64,000 bases of DNA from assembly GCA_024516155.1 (NCBI GenBank), contig JAJJXM010000036.1:434001-498000 (forward strand), in the 5' to 3' direction. Position 1 is the first letter of the stretch; every line of letters starts with the position of its first letter. The notes beneath the pieces are model-generated. The model was not told the origin of the DNA. It saw only the letters and a program-made list of their open reading frames with translations, and ran no database searches. Both the position numbers and the translations under genes were made by a program. The DNA comes from Pyronema omphalodes. Taxonomy: Eukaryota > Ascomycota > Pezizomycetes > Pezizales > Pyronemataceae. This document shows positions 46,284-58,499 of this stretch, piece by piece.

Positions 46284-46648
46284 GTAATATCTACTATCTA
46301 CTATCTAATATCTAATATCTAATATCTAATATCTAATATCTAATATCTAATATCTAATATCTAATATCTAATATCTAATATCTAATATCTAATATCTACT
46401 TTTGGCGTCTATTTTCTATTTTCTACTTTCTAATATCTAATATCTAATATCTAATATCTAATATCTAATATCTACTTTTGGCGTCTATTTTCTAATATCT
46501 AATATCTAATATCTAATATCTAATATCTAATATCTAATATCTAATATCTAATATCTAATATTTACCTTCTAATATCTAATATCTAATATCTAATATCTAC
46601 TTTCTACTTTCTAATATCTACTATCTAATATCTACTTTTGGCGTCTAT
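46284..46648. repeat. Heptanucleotide TAATATC array with higher-order interruptions
   Basis: About 350 bp of TAATATC units. The phrase CTACTTTTGGCGTCTAT interrupts the array three times (near 46397, 46472 and 46632), so a larger block of array plus interruption has itself been copied. Confidence 0.92.
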
Positions 46649-47320
46649 ATTATCGTATCATCTGTCAATGTTTTTGTGTCGCTTTATGACTTTCTTTATG
46701 CCTTTCTTTATGCCTTTCTTTTCAACTTCGCGACTATAACTTCGCGACATAATCCGCAATTTCATGTTCCAATCCGCCGTTATCCACCATGTATGTAATT
46801 ATTCAGCATATTTAGCCTTGCAACAATTGCATAAGTGTTACGAGATCAGTCATGGCGTAATTGATAGTTTGCTGTATTCTATGGATATGTTTTGTCAATG
46901 CGTCAAGCTGGAGTCACGAGTATCAACAGCACAAGTGCCATTGAAAAGGTGACTTTCAAAATACGATTTTCAAAAGAAGTTCAAAATCACATTTAGTCAC
47001 ATTCAGTCACCTATAGATCACGTACGCATCCTTTTCATAAACAGCCATCCGGCGTTTTATTCTATCAACTATAAAAGAAAATTCTAGGCATCGCATAACT
47101 TTATGCATCAAACCAAAAAAAACGACAAAAAAAATCAAGAAAAGCTAGTAAAAAAAAAAATAACACCGATTCCCATAAACAAGATAACACCATAAAAATC
47201 CAAAAGTCCAAAGGTTATATCCAAAAGCGATCCCAGAAAAATGAAGTACGCCTCAAAAACCCATCACTCATCAAAATGAAAAACCATCCCAATCTCAGCT
47301 GAAACTTCTTTAGACGGCTT

Positions 47321-48794
47321 CTAAGCGTCGGCAACAGCGCTGATGGGAGCATCGACGAGGGTAGGGTTGTATGCAGAAGTGTCAAACTCGAACTTGAAGT
47401 CAGTTCCAAGCTCCTTGCGCATACAGTGGATGACGGCGTGGAGGACGTTCTCGAACAATCCCTCGGAAGCGGGGTTCTCCTTGTCGTTCTCGTCTCCAGT
47501 GTGGACTCCGGTCTTGACAAGGCAGGTGTTCCATCCGTACAAGTTTCCTCCGATGATGTCGGACTGGGGGTTGTCTCCGACCATGTAGACGTTCTCGGGA
47601 AGAACCTTCTCGGCGTGGATCTCCTCCATCCAGCAGGAGAGAACCTCATCGGCATAGGTGTAGGTAGCACGCTCGGGCTTTCCGTAGATGGTACGCTCCA
47701 ACTCGACACCAGTAATGGCCTTGTACATGGCCTCGAGTCCGAGACGGAAGGTTCCCTGGGACATACGGGGGAAGGGGTGCTCGGTGGGGCACAAGTAGTC
47801 ACCCTGGGAGAAGTAGATGGGGATTCTCTGGGAGACGGGGTCCTTGGCACGGGTTCCGAGACGTCCATTCTCAGACTGAAGAAGATCCATGATAATCTGG
47901 TAGTCAGTGGCGTAGTCGCGGGAGTCGGAGAAGACCAAGATGGCATTGATGTTGGTGTTGTGGAAGTCTCTGGGTCTGGCAGAAGCACGCTCCCAAGGTC
48001 CAAAGACACGGTAAGGAGCAATGCTCTCATCCCAGGCGACAATGTCGTTGGGGACAACAACATCCTTGAATCCGTAAAGCTCAGCAATCTCACGGCATCT
48101 GAATCCCTCACCACCAACAACGAGGACGGTGTTGTAGTACTCGGCCAAAGCAGACATGGGAGTGTGAGACTGGATGAACTGCTTGGTAGAGACGGGGGAT
48201 CCGAGAATCTTGGAGAGCTGTGCGCAACGCTCCTGCTCGGGCTTTCCGGAACCGTTGGTAAGGAAAATGTGGGGAATCTAACTAGAGTAAGCGAGTGTCG
48301 GTAGAGGTGATTAGTGGTAATCTCACCTTAATTCCAAGCTCATTGTCACCGTTCAAGATCTCAAGGACCTTCTTTCCCTCTGGAATCAAACGGTCTCCGT
48401 GGACCAAGACTCCGTCAATGTCAAAGGCAAAAGCCATGTTCTTGGCAGAAGTGACCTTCTCAGGTGCAAGATCTTGAACCTGGGCAGCGAGAATATCCAC
48501 AGAGGGGATACTCTGCATAGCAGGGCGTGCCTGAGAAGGACGCTTCACCTTGGGAATAGGAAGGGAAGCTCCGAAGGAGTTTCTTGAGGAACGGCGCTCC
48601 TTCTGGGAGGGGACGACGGAGAGATGGTGCATAAGACGCTGGGCCTCGGAAATTGCTGAGCGAGTAGCAGGAATCTCAACGGTAGGAGGAGAGTCGGCTC
48701 CATCTCTATTGCTATTGCTGGAATTAGTATGTAGACATTTTGATAGAGATAGAGTAACATACTTGGCGGACTCGGGAGCTGCAGAGTTGGACAT
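47321..48794 (-). CDS. HAD-superfamily IIA hydrolase (CECR5/YKR070W type)
   Basis: Exons 48794-48763, 48717-48327 and 48277-47321 (introns 45 and 49 nt) give 459 residues. The family contains yeast YKR070W and human HDHD5/CECR5, mostly of unknown substrate. A Ser/Pro-rich head of about 100 residues precedes the core. Motif I is FDIDGVLVHG with D110 and D112, motif II lies in FLTNGSGK, the cap follows, the Lys motif is in IYGKPERATY, and motif IV is VGDNPQSDIIGG. All catalytic positions are kept, so a phosphatase-like activity is likely. The head has no clear mitochondrial presequence. The first coding exon has only 32 nt. The fungal branch includes the Neurospora cell-wall/osmotic gene cut-1 as far as I recall; that link is from memory and less sure. 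Confidence 0.92.
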
Positions 48795-51385
48795 ATTGAA
48801 TGATTCTAGACAAGCTGGAGTGAAATTGAAAGTTGATTGTTGTAGTTGTTAAAGTGGAGCAAAAGCTGTGGAAGTAGCAGTAGCAGTAGTAGAAACGACT
48901 CTGAGGACGTGAAAGCTTGTGAGGATGGGATCTTTTTTGCTGGGCAAGCAAGGCCTCTATATAGACACTTCCATCTTATTTTCCTGGCCGTAGAGTGATG
49001 GCAACAGTGAGATCATCGCGCGGGCCGCTAACTCGAAAACAACATCTTGCTCTTTCCCGTTAGTCCTACCGGGTGATACCGCTTGCCTTTGTCATCCATC
49101 TACGCCTATCGCGGGATTTAACTGCCGGTTAGATCTAAACCTGTTGGGAATAGCGTGATGAGTCCATGGGGGTCACTGAGGGCAGATTTGGGAGTGCCGG
49201 GTAATGGACGTGGGTTTGGTGTTTTCAAGGAATATCACTCAGACGTGGTTAATCTCGTTAATCCAACTATTTTCTGGCATCTGAATGAGAACATTGGTGG
49301 TTAATAGACATCAAATTCCTGTTTGAACTCAATACAACAATTCCATGGTAATGAAAAGCGTGCTATTCTGTTCTTCTTCTGGATTATTCTCCCGTGAAAA
49401 AACGTGGCGCTAAACCCGTCCTCTCAAGACGTCCGCGAACATGATGACGGTGGCAGCAGGTGAGGCTTTCGGTGCACACGCCCGGCAGGCCGAAGGGCAC
49501 CGACTGCTTAACGGCTCATGCACTTCTCAGCACCCGGCTAACATGCCGGCGCTACGGTCTCTCCCGCCAAGACGGCGATACAGGGATGGTGCAGTTTGGC
49601 ACTGTTCTGCATCGGCTTGTCAGGTGGGTCCCGGGCGGGGAGGGGAGGGGATGTGCGTCGGAGCAGATTGCAGTGCCGCAGATCCCTACGGACCGTAGCG
49701 TGTGAAACAGTGAAGGAGAAATTCCGCACTTTACGTCATCAACCACATGTCCGCCCCATAATTACTGCGTCTATTTGGATTAGCGCCGTGTATCAACTGC
49801 GCAGTCTGCGTCTCCACGGTCTCCTTACATTTTGCAGAAAAAGTGGGTTAGTCTGCTCCTTCTCCGCTGGACACGCTGTGCTTCTTTCGGAATAGTGCTT
49901 CGTCTGGGCCACACAATTTCGGAATAGCTCAACTCTCGGCCAAACCATCTCGGAACAAGTCTGTCACTCCGTTCGTACCATATCCTCTTCTGGATTAGTA
50001 TTCTCCCTATTCGGCTTCTACGACAGACGCCCTGCAGCAGAGTTAACAGTTTCTCAGGGCTGCTTCTTTTTCCTTCCCCGTTCTCCCGAGCCCGAGGGGG
50101 GGAGGAGGGTCCGGGGTGGCTTAGGGAGAGTTGAGTTGAGATGCTTGCTTGCTTGGTTGCCTGCCTGCCCGCTTGCTTGGTTGGCTGGTTGGCTGCAACT
50201 TGCACTTGTCTCGTCGAACATGCACATCCCTCGTGCAAACGGGGACCCTGGAACACAAGCACAAACGTCAATTAGAAATTATCATGTCCCTGTACAGAAT
50301 TTTTGTCTGAGGCGAAGATCAGGCGTCCGCCAGTCTCAAAAAGGATGATTTCCAGACTGATCTTCTCCGCTAGTTTGTCCAGGGAAAAAAAAAAAAGAAA
50401 AAGTTCACCGCTTCCAAGCCCTATCTTGCAGAATGTATGGATTAGGAATTGCCAAAATGCCGCAATTCATCCCGAACAAAAACTCACTCGAACTCGGATC
50501 ATACTTACACTTTTCCACAACTTTACCACTTTACCACTTCAAACTCCGCCTCTAGTTACCCCAGCCGGTGAGCTCGGGGCATCTGGCACTGGATACACCT
50601 GGGGGAGCCACGGTTTCGCTCAGCGGTCGATCATACGAGCCAACTCAGTAGTTGTTGCAAACTCTAGGGTCCCCACATATTCGCATCTCCGGATCTACCT
50701 GATAGAGCTCTGCTCGGGAGTAAAAGTAACTCGCTCGGTGAGAGAGCTTGAGCATAGTTGTCCAAAGCTGTCATAGTTGTCCAAAGCTGTAATAGTTGTC
50801 CAAAGCTGTTATAGTCGTCCAGAGCTATCATAGTTGTCCAAAGCTGTCATAGCTATCTCCATACCTTATCCCATTCCAATAAACTCCTCCGTCAACTATC
50901 TATTCATTGGACCATTATTCTCCCAACGCCATTCCAATAGAAACTTCCGTCGCTTATTCCCATGCCTCAGAAGGTCCGAACTGAGATGTGGAGATTCTCC
51001 GGTCTCGGGCGCGTTCGCTCGCTCGTTCCTTAGAGCAAACAACAAGACCGGCGTCTGTATTAAGCTAACCGTCTCTGCTCATCAAGCTAAACTAATCCAA
51101 AACTATAGTCTACGTCATGGCAATGCAGGGTCAACTACACGAAGGTGATGATCTACAAACGCAAAAGACAAAGACGTGTTAGGATCTCTTGGGCCAAGGA
51201 ATTGTGAGAAAATTACGTGAACAAGAGAAGCGGGAGAAGCGGGGAGAAGTCGGACAAGAAGAAGACACAAGTGTGAATATCTATCGACAGTTTTGCTTCT
51301 GTTCCTCTATCTCCATTCGAACCCTCCATCATCATCTCATCTCTCTAAATTCTCACTTGCACTACTACTATCTACATACACAATC
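48795..51385. other. Divergent intergenic region, no gene recognised
   Basis: The 5' ends of the HAD gene (-) and of the GLD1-type reductase (+) face each other across 2.6 kb. Open frames occur in the GC-richer part 49440-50350, but none has splice support or a recognisable product. Tetranucleotide-like CTTGCTTGGTTG sequence occurs at 50140-50205 and a 19-bp repeat at 50753. Confidence 0.45.
50753..50856. repeat. 19-bp tandem repeat, 5 copies plus a fragment
   Basis: The unit CATAGTTGTCCAAAGCTGT appears five times in a row (copy 4 has five changes), followed by a partial unit. It lies about 530 bp upstream of the GLD1-type gene and contains TTGTCCAA, an imperfect palindrome. Confidence 0.93.
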
Positions 51386-52518
51386 ATGTCTTTGGGACGT
51401 ACTTTCAAGCTCAACACGGGAGCTACTATTCCCGCTGTTGGATTCGGTACCTTTGCCTCTGAGGGAAAGCCCGGAGAGTCATACAACTCCACCAAGACTG
51501 CCTTGGAGGCAGGATACAGGTATGCTCTGGTGTATAGACATGACACATGTTCACTAGCTAACATTCCTTAGACATCTCGACTGTGCCTGGTTCTACCAGA
51601 ACGAGGAAGAGATTGGAGAAGCCATTGCCGACTTTTTGAAGGAGTCCAATGGAAAGGTTAAGCGCGAGGATCTCTTCATCTGTACCAAAGTCTGGAACCA
51701 CCTTCACAAGCCTGACGAGGGTATGTACCTATCTCCAGCTCTACCTTAGCTACCCCGCATTTTTTTCTAACACAACTCAGTTGAATGGTCCATCAATGAC
51801 TCCCTCAAGAAGCTCAAGCTCGACTACATCGACTTGTTCCTCGTCCACTGGCCCATTGCAGCCGAACGTACCGACGACTACAACCCCAAGATCGGAGCTG
51901 ACGGCAAGGTAATCCACAACCTCATTATCCACAAGTAATTACCTATACTAACGATCCCAGTACGTGATTAACCACGAGCTCACCTCAAACCCGGAGCCAA
52001 CCTGGCGCGCCATGGAATCTCTCCAACGCAGCGGCAAAGCGCGCGCCATCGGAGTCTCCAACTGGACCATTCCCCGTCTTGAGCAGCTCCTCTCCTTCGC
52101 TACCATCAAGCCGGCTGTGAACCAGGTCGAAATCCACCCCTTCCTCCCCAACCAGGAGCTCCTCGAATACTGTCACTCCAAGGATATCCTCCTCGTCGCC
52201 TACTCTCCTCTCGGATCACAAAACCAAGTTCCCAGAACCGGAGAAAAGGTCGCCGAGAACAAGACCTTGAACGAGGTTGCCCAAAGCTCGGGTCATACCC
52301 TAGCGCAGACCCTTATCGCGTGGGGTATTAAGCGGGGTTACCCGGTGCTTCCGAAGTCGGCTACTCCTAGTCGCATCTTGAGCAACTTTCAGGATTATGA
52401 ACTTAGTGAAGAAGACTTTGAGAAGGTTAACCAGGTGGCGAAGGATAGACATTGTAGATTTGTTAACATGAAGGATACTTTTGGGTTCGACTTGTGGCCT
52501 GAGGAGGCTGAGAACTAG
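51386..52518 (+). CDS. gld1: GLD1/GaaD-type aldo/keto reductase (glycerol dehydrogenase / L-glyceraldehyde reductase)
   Basis: Exons 51386-51519, 51572-51720, 51781-51908 and 51961-52518 (introns 52, 60 and 52 nt) give 322 residues. The catalytic tetrad is complete: D48 and Y53 in [12 protein letters not shown]84 in ICTKVWN, H117 in LVHWP. The NADP-binding C-terminal part has [15 protein letters not shown]. The start [20 protein letters not shown] and the end [15 protein letters not shown] are close to Trichoderma GLD1 and Aspergillus GaaD. Those enzymes reduce glyceraldehyde to glycerol with NADPH, as the last step of fungal galacturonate breakdown or in glycerol formation. Related arabinose or galacturonate reductases cannot be ruled out by reading alone. 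The promoter side carries a five-copy 19-bp repeat. A pectate lyase gene lies 7 kb downstream. Confidence 0.94.
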
Positions 52519-53314
52519 GTTGTTACTAGATTAGACTGGGGGTGGTGCTGTTTTTTTTGTTTTTTTTGGGATTGGAATTGGGATATAGGTTATTATGGAG
52601 TACCTGTTGTTTTTTTTTTACCTGGATACTTGTACTTGATGTACTGTAGGTTACAGTCATGGTTACTGTGGCTTACGGATTGATTGATTGATGGATGGAT
52701 CCTGTTTTGGCGAAATTGAAAACCTCTGGAAGGTTTGAGAAAGCAGATGAATAAATACATCATACATATCAAGACTGAAGAAAAGAAAGTTGAACCATAT
52801 CATCTTGCAGCCGTTTTTCGCGTGCTTGTAGAAACTATGAAATAACGAATGAGCTATGTATGATGAATAATCGGTTATGGCATCATCATATGTATGTGAT
52901 GGTGATATGTACAGTGGGTGTTTAAGAGTTGGTTGACAGTGTGGATTATTTACTTAGCTAGAGTATGGAGTATGGAGTCTAGGGTCTAGAGAGAATCGTT
53001 ATATAGAAACATCTGTGAAGTTAGCAGAATGAAAGATGAAAGGTGAAAGATTAGCATATATGTAGTTACTAGTACAGATAACAATTTATTCCGATGAGGA
53101 AGAAAATCGTATCTGTCGGTATATAGTCTTGTGTACATAGTCCCCCCCCACGGAATAGGAGATATGATATATATGGTGCCTAGATATTATTATTTCCGTT
53201 CAGTAAACTATCCATTACGAAAATTATGCGGAGTTTAAGACTCGTGATATAGGTATATATTCGGAGCTAGCTAGTGGGTTCCTATGGCGGTCTTATTAGG
53301 CTCAGGTAGCAGAT

Positions 53315-53382
53315 AACAGGTAGCAGGTAGCAGGTAGCAGGTAGCAGGTAGTATAGTTTAAGTTTAAGTTTAAGTTTAAGTT
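53315..53382. repeat. CAGGTAG array followed by GTTTAA array
   Basis: Five heptanucleotide CAGGTAG-type units, five other bases, then four hexanucleotide GTTTAA units. Confidence 0.9.
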
Positions 53383-53813
53383 TTTCCCGGCCGAATATGG
53401 TGGCATAGATAATATGTATGTATGTATTTATGTATGTATGTATGAACTCCATATTTGCCGAACCGATGATATCGTCATGAGTAGTTTCTGCGTATGTTAC
53501 TTAGTTTTTTTTTTAGGTATACGTAGCTTGGTTTAGTTTAGTTTATGGTTATGGTTATGTTTTTTCCGGACAGGTATGGCACTACTGTGATGTGGTATAC
53601 TCCAGATTACATACATACAGTACATACATATGTAGTATAGTTATAGTAGTATAGTTATAGTATTATATAGCGCATAAACTAGTAACTAGTAACTAGTTCT
53701 ATGCATAAATAATATACATATCTATATATATATATAGAGACTAGAAATCACTATTATGTACATAGATACATATACATATGTATAATCGTCGTTATCCTGA
53801 CTCCTGACTCCTG

Positions 53814-53849
53814 AGTATGTATGTATGTATGTATGTATGTATGTATGTA
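53814..53849. repeat. Tetranucleotide TATG array
   Basis: About nine perfect units. A second array of the same unit lies at 54561-54589 and ends in ATGC units. Confidence 0.92.
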
Positions 53850-54093
53850 GTTCATATCCTGCCGAACTGAAGGTCCGAAGGTCCGAAGGTTCGAAGGTCT
53901 GAAATACATATGAACATGACTAAAGTAAGGTGCTTGCTATGTATGTACATATGTACTCCAGATATGGTCTATACATATGATCTTCATGAGTAGTTTATAC
54001 TTACTTACTTACGTAGCTTCAGTGCTATACCAATTTGACGAAAGGGCGACTATATATACATATACATATACATATTTATCATATCATATCACC

Positions 54094-54116
54094 GGGGGGG
54101 AGGGGGGGAGGGGGGT
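54094..54116. repeat. G-rich tract, G7-A-G7-A-G6
   Basis: Three G runs of six or seven separated by single A; the + strand is a strong G-quadruplex candidate. Confidence 0.85.
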
Positions 54117-54601
54117 TATATATACATACACAGACTAACTGGACCCTAAAATTTCGTATGCTACTACGTATGTATGTCACTACACGACTGTAGATGATAT
54201 TCTCACCGGATCTGTAGCTAAGTATCTAATCTACATACGCCATGGAGATCTACATATGGCACCATACTCCATGCTTTAGACTCCAGTTGCTAGAATGATT
54301 TACATGGTGCTATGGTGCTGTGCTTTGGTGTGAGATACCAGTGTGATTTATGTATGGTGGGGTGATTTATGTATGGTGGGGTGGTTTATATGGTGCGGTA
54401 TATACGCACAGACATAACGTACAGCACCTACCGTGCTGTGCCGGAACGGGTTGGAACGGGTTGAAAATACTATGTTCTGAGTTTTGACTTCTGGTAGATG
54501 GGTATGTATATATGAGGTAGATAGATATGTAGATATGTATGTATGCAGATGAATATTTCTGTATGTATGTATGTATGTATGTATGTATGCATGCATATAT
54601 C

Positions 54602-54682
54602 AACAGTATTAACAGTATTAACAGTATTAACAGTATTAACAGTATTAACAGTATTAACAGTATCAACAGTATTAACAGTATC
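54602..54682. repeat. 9-bp tandem repeat AACAGTATT, 9 copies
   Basis: Nine units; units 7 and 9 read AACAGTATC. Confidence 0.95.
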
Positions 54683-56810
54683 ATCAATGTATGTATCTAT
54701 CATCTGTAGAAGAATTCGTCACCTTACACTATATCATACAGTTATATGCTGTATTTTCCGGTATTTCATTAACATTTCCCCTCCCCGTCCTCCTCCTCCT
54801 CCCAAAAAAAAAAAACAAAAAAAAAAAAAAAAACAAAAAGAAAAAAACAAAAAGAAAAAAAGGGCGAAATCAAGTAAGTTAATTATCATTTCTCTTTCCC
54901 AATAACCCCATACCCCTATAACCCTAAGTACGAACATCCCACATCCCACAACGCCTACAACCGCGAATACCGAAACAAAATCCCACCCCATCGGAACCGA
55001 TGAAACAAACTACCACAAGTGCATACATACAATCCCGAACACCCCGAACACCCCGGAAACCCCGGGAACCCCGGAAACCCTACATATCAAACAAACCAAA
55101 CCAAACCAAACCAACTAAAACCAACCCTACCCGATCTTCATGACAGATCTACATTTCGGTGGGGGGGGGGGGGGGTGGATTTCCTAGCACCAAGCGCTAA
55201 TAATTTTCGCTCTACTACCCGGTAGTGGTTAGCTTAATATCGATGACCTAACCTATATATGTACTGTATCTATCTATCTATGTATCTATCTATCTAATCA
55301 CGGGTTTGATGATGTTTCATGAGTGTAACCCCGGCGTGGGGTGGGGTAGCGGGTGGGGCAGCGGGGAAAACGTTAACGGCTTTTCGGTTCGTTAGAATCG
55401 TTAGAATCGTTACGGGGAGGAACGGCAAGGAATCGGAGTATGTAGTATAGAGGCTACCCATAGTAGGAATCGCTTCGGGATATGTATATATGTATAAGAT
55501 ACACAGAATTTTCACAGATCACAGAAGAGCTTTTTTTAATTTTTATTTTTTTTTTTTCGGGTTTGTTTTCCTGGTTATGGGTTAGTTTTGTTGTGGGATA
55601 TAAATGAGGGTGTAAGAGCTACTATATGTATATGTATTCCAAGTTCTAATTCAACTAGGAATTTTTCTTGGGTGTTTTTATTGGTGTATTTAATAGTTTT
55701 CATAAAAAGTAACTGTAACTGTAACTGTAACTGCAACCGGGGGCACTTATCGTAACGGTAAGAAAAAGGTTTAATAACGGTTATAAAAAATAATCCCCAT
55801 CGTACATGTACTTATCTCATCATGAACTTTGTATGTATACGTTTTATAAACCTGACTTCCTATACCGGTTACAGTTGATATCAAAGTGTTACATATTGGG
55901 ATAATTACCCACTCAATTCATCAACCCAAAACTCCAAAACTCCAAAACTCCAAAACTCCAAGAACCCATAAGCGCAGCAGTGCCAGGGTGGGGTATATGT
56001 AACTTAGTATATACCAACCTTATTATCTAGGCTCTAGCTAATATAGTAGATATAGTAGATATAGTGGTGATCACTGATAACTTATAAGAAGTTATTATTT
56101 TCTCCGCTTCTCCGGGGAAGAGAATTTCTTGAAGTGTAGGGGATTAGCTTATGCATCAACGGGCTGGTGTTATTGGGAATGGGTTTGTGGGTTTTTTATG
56201 GGGGGGGGGGGGAGGGGAGGTTTTCTGGGGAATAGGAATGGAATAGAATATCGTTGATGGGGTTGATCGAGTTGATATGCATATCCATATCTCGATTCTC
56301 GCAACACATATTAGAATTACTTCCCTTATCCTTATCCTTATCACTATCCCTATCCACAACCCCATACAAACCCCATCTATCAGTTCCAAACCATACTGCC
56401 CAAAATCCGCCATTCGACAATATAAGCCCCAGCAGGTACATTGGGGTCTTACCCTGTCCCTACCCCGCCGTAATCTTCGCTACGTACAGAACCAGCTTAT
56501 GTATGTATGTATGGAATAAGATTTGCAGTTATGTATGTAGGTATATATGGTGATAGTCGATACCAGGTTGTATACGGAATCCGGGAATCTGGGACGAGAT
56601 TATCACTTGGGAAGATTTTGCGGGATCTTGTAGGAAGTTTTTAAAGTTGGGGTAGCACTTTAGATTTAGGGGGTGGAGCCGAACTTGGGTTACGACGACG
56701 AATTATGATCGAGGAGTTGTTTTATTCTCATTTCATAAGTTTGTCATTGGGATTGTATGTATGAGTTGGATATAATTATATTTCCTATTCCCGCTCCTAT
56801 AACCAAACCC

Positions 56811-58499
56811 TTATGGAAGACCAAACCGCGAGCCCCACTCCGCCGGAGCTCTCACAGGAGCCGGACCATCCGGACGCGGTAGTGGTTTCCCTCTCTTCAA
56901 AGCTCTCTGTTTATCAATCTTTGCCTGAACCTTTGGTCTTCTTTCTTTTTCCATTTTCCTAGCTTCTAGTTTAGCCAGCTTTTCTTGCATCTGCTCTTGC
57001 TTTTTCCTATCCGTTTCTATCTGCTTTTTTATTTTTCTGATTTTCTTTTGACGAGCGCGTTCTTCTCGCAGGGGGATGTTGCGCAGGTGGTTTGCTAGTC
57101 TTAGGCGCTTTCGCGTGATCTTAATACCCCGCAATGTTCGTCCGGGGAAATGCTCTAAGAGCGACGCAACTAGAGGTCGTGTTAGCAGAGATACGAAACT
57201 ATGGAATCTAGATCTCTTACCGGGTGCGTTAATCATTGATTTTAGTCTTTCGAGCTCCTCGTCGCTCCAGGGAAGAGGAATGTTAGTCCCCGGAAGATAT
57301 GTACGGCCGAGATATGTAAGACCAGTTTTTTTGAGTTCCTCACGTAGCTCATCTTCGGGTAAACCCGTTGTTGGATCTATCTTGACATTCTCGGTTGTTT
57401 CTTCGTTTGCATGCATCTCAACTGGCTCGGTTATCTCGTTGTTCGTATCCTTCTGAACTTGCTGGGTTGTTTCGTTGTTTGCTTCCTCACCGGAAGTCTT
57501 GGCTGGCGGGCTAGTCGTGCTGTCATGGTTCTCGTATGATGATGCATTCTCATCCGGTGGCGACCAGGCTTGAAGTTCCTCTAAGCTGCGAACAATGGTT
57601 GGAGCTTTTGGTTTCTCTGGTGTTGCTGGATCTCTAGCTCTGTTTTCCTTTGGGATTCCAGTACCGGCTAATCTAGGAGGGCCGAGTTTGAGACGTGGGT
57701 TAGGGCCTTGAGGTGTCTTCATCCGCTCGATGTTTTTCATGACTTCATTCTTGTTTCGGCGGGGAAACATCTGAATGAATTCTGCGTTGTCAATCTTTTT
57801 CACATTTCCTAAACGACATATCAGCAAACGAATCTTTGAGATGAGGATGAGAAAGACCGGGCCGAGAACTCACGGTTGTTATCGATACACCACTGCATCA
57901 TGTCAATCTCATCTTTGGTCCACTCTGTATGCGCTGTCGACGGATCCTCAAAGTCCCCAGACGAGTGTATCCGCCATCTGATTTGCGCTCTAGTAAGCTC
58001 CGGTAGCTGTTCTTTCAGTGCTCTAATCTGATTTGGATCTGTACAGACGTTAGAAAATCACGTTGAGATAGTAGAAGATAGCTCAAACGGTGAGGTGTAC
58101 ATGTGAGATGACGGTTGGCCTCCCAAATAGCTAATTGCTCTGGTGTCCATGGAGCATCTTTCGGAGGTCTAGTTTTTGGGTCGATTTCATTTCCCCTTTC
58201 CTTTGCTTTAGCAGCGGCCCTTTCGAGTTTCCGGAGCTTGTAGACCGATAAATTGGTAGCTTCTGACAGGGCTAGAATTTCGCTTTTCTTCGCGCGGGGG
58301 AGATGGTATGCTGCGCGCTGTATAGTGGTCTTGATAGACGCTGCAAGATATCGTCAATACTGCGGTGTTGAGGCGAGGACGAGAACGAGATGCGAAAACG
58401 GCAATGCTGGCCGGTGCGGCGGCGGCGGCGGCGAGCAAACAGACAGGCAGAGTGAGGTGGAGCAGGCTTACGTAGAATGCTGATGCATGGACGAAGCAT
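56811..58499 (-). CDS. SANT/Myb-like protein of unknown role, 476 residues
   Basis: Exons 58499-58472, 58340-58101, 58038-57874 and 57808-56811 (introns 131, 62 and 65 nt) join in frame. I do not recognise a named family. Several short Trp-containing helical blocks resemble SANT/Myb repeats: APWTPEQLAIWEANRHLTYP, then TEWTKDEIDMMQWCIDNN with a following FIQMFPRRNKNEVMKNIERM, and later PLPWSDEELERLKSMI. A disordered Glu/Thr/Asn-rich stretch lies between, and a long Lys/Arg/Glu helix (about residues 390-450) precedes a Pro-rich end. The very short first exon gives MLRPCISIL, which could be the start of a mitochondrial or nuclear protein; I cannot tell. DNA or chromatin binding is an inference from the SANT-like pattern. 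The acceptor of the first intron was chosen because only it keeps the frame. Confidence 0.75.

Larger units (their letters stand above)
42594..47320. other. Gene-free repeat block
   Basis: No gene recognised in 4.7 kb. Open frames on both strands are low-complexity. From 44900 to 46260 the + strand is C/A-rich with degenerate repeats (CCCAACCCCAAGCT, CCCGAAATCCGAAA, CCAA, CCCCATCCCAAT). A G run lies at 44636-44650, a CCCA array at 44805-44830 and A-rich sequence at 43680-43830. Confidence 0.6.
52519..56810. other. Gene-free AT-rich and microsatellite block
   Basis: No gene recognised in 4.3 kb. TATG and ATAC short repeats are scattered throughout. G-rich runs lie at 54094-54116, 55161-55175 and 56199-56211, and an A-rich stretch at 54805-54862. 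Open frames are low-complexity. Confidence 0.6.

Noticed and set aside
47215..48120. 300-codon frame in the same strand as the HAD gene, and a 292-codon antisense frame
   Set aside because: Both are alternative-frame shadows of the HAD exon; only the called frame carries the DXD and GDNPxSD motifs.
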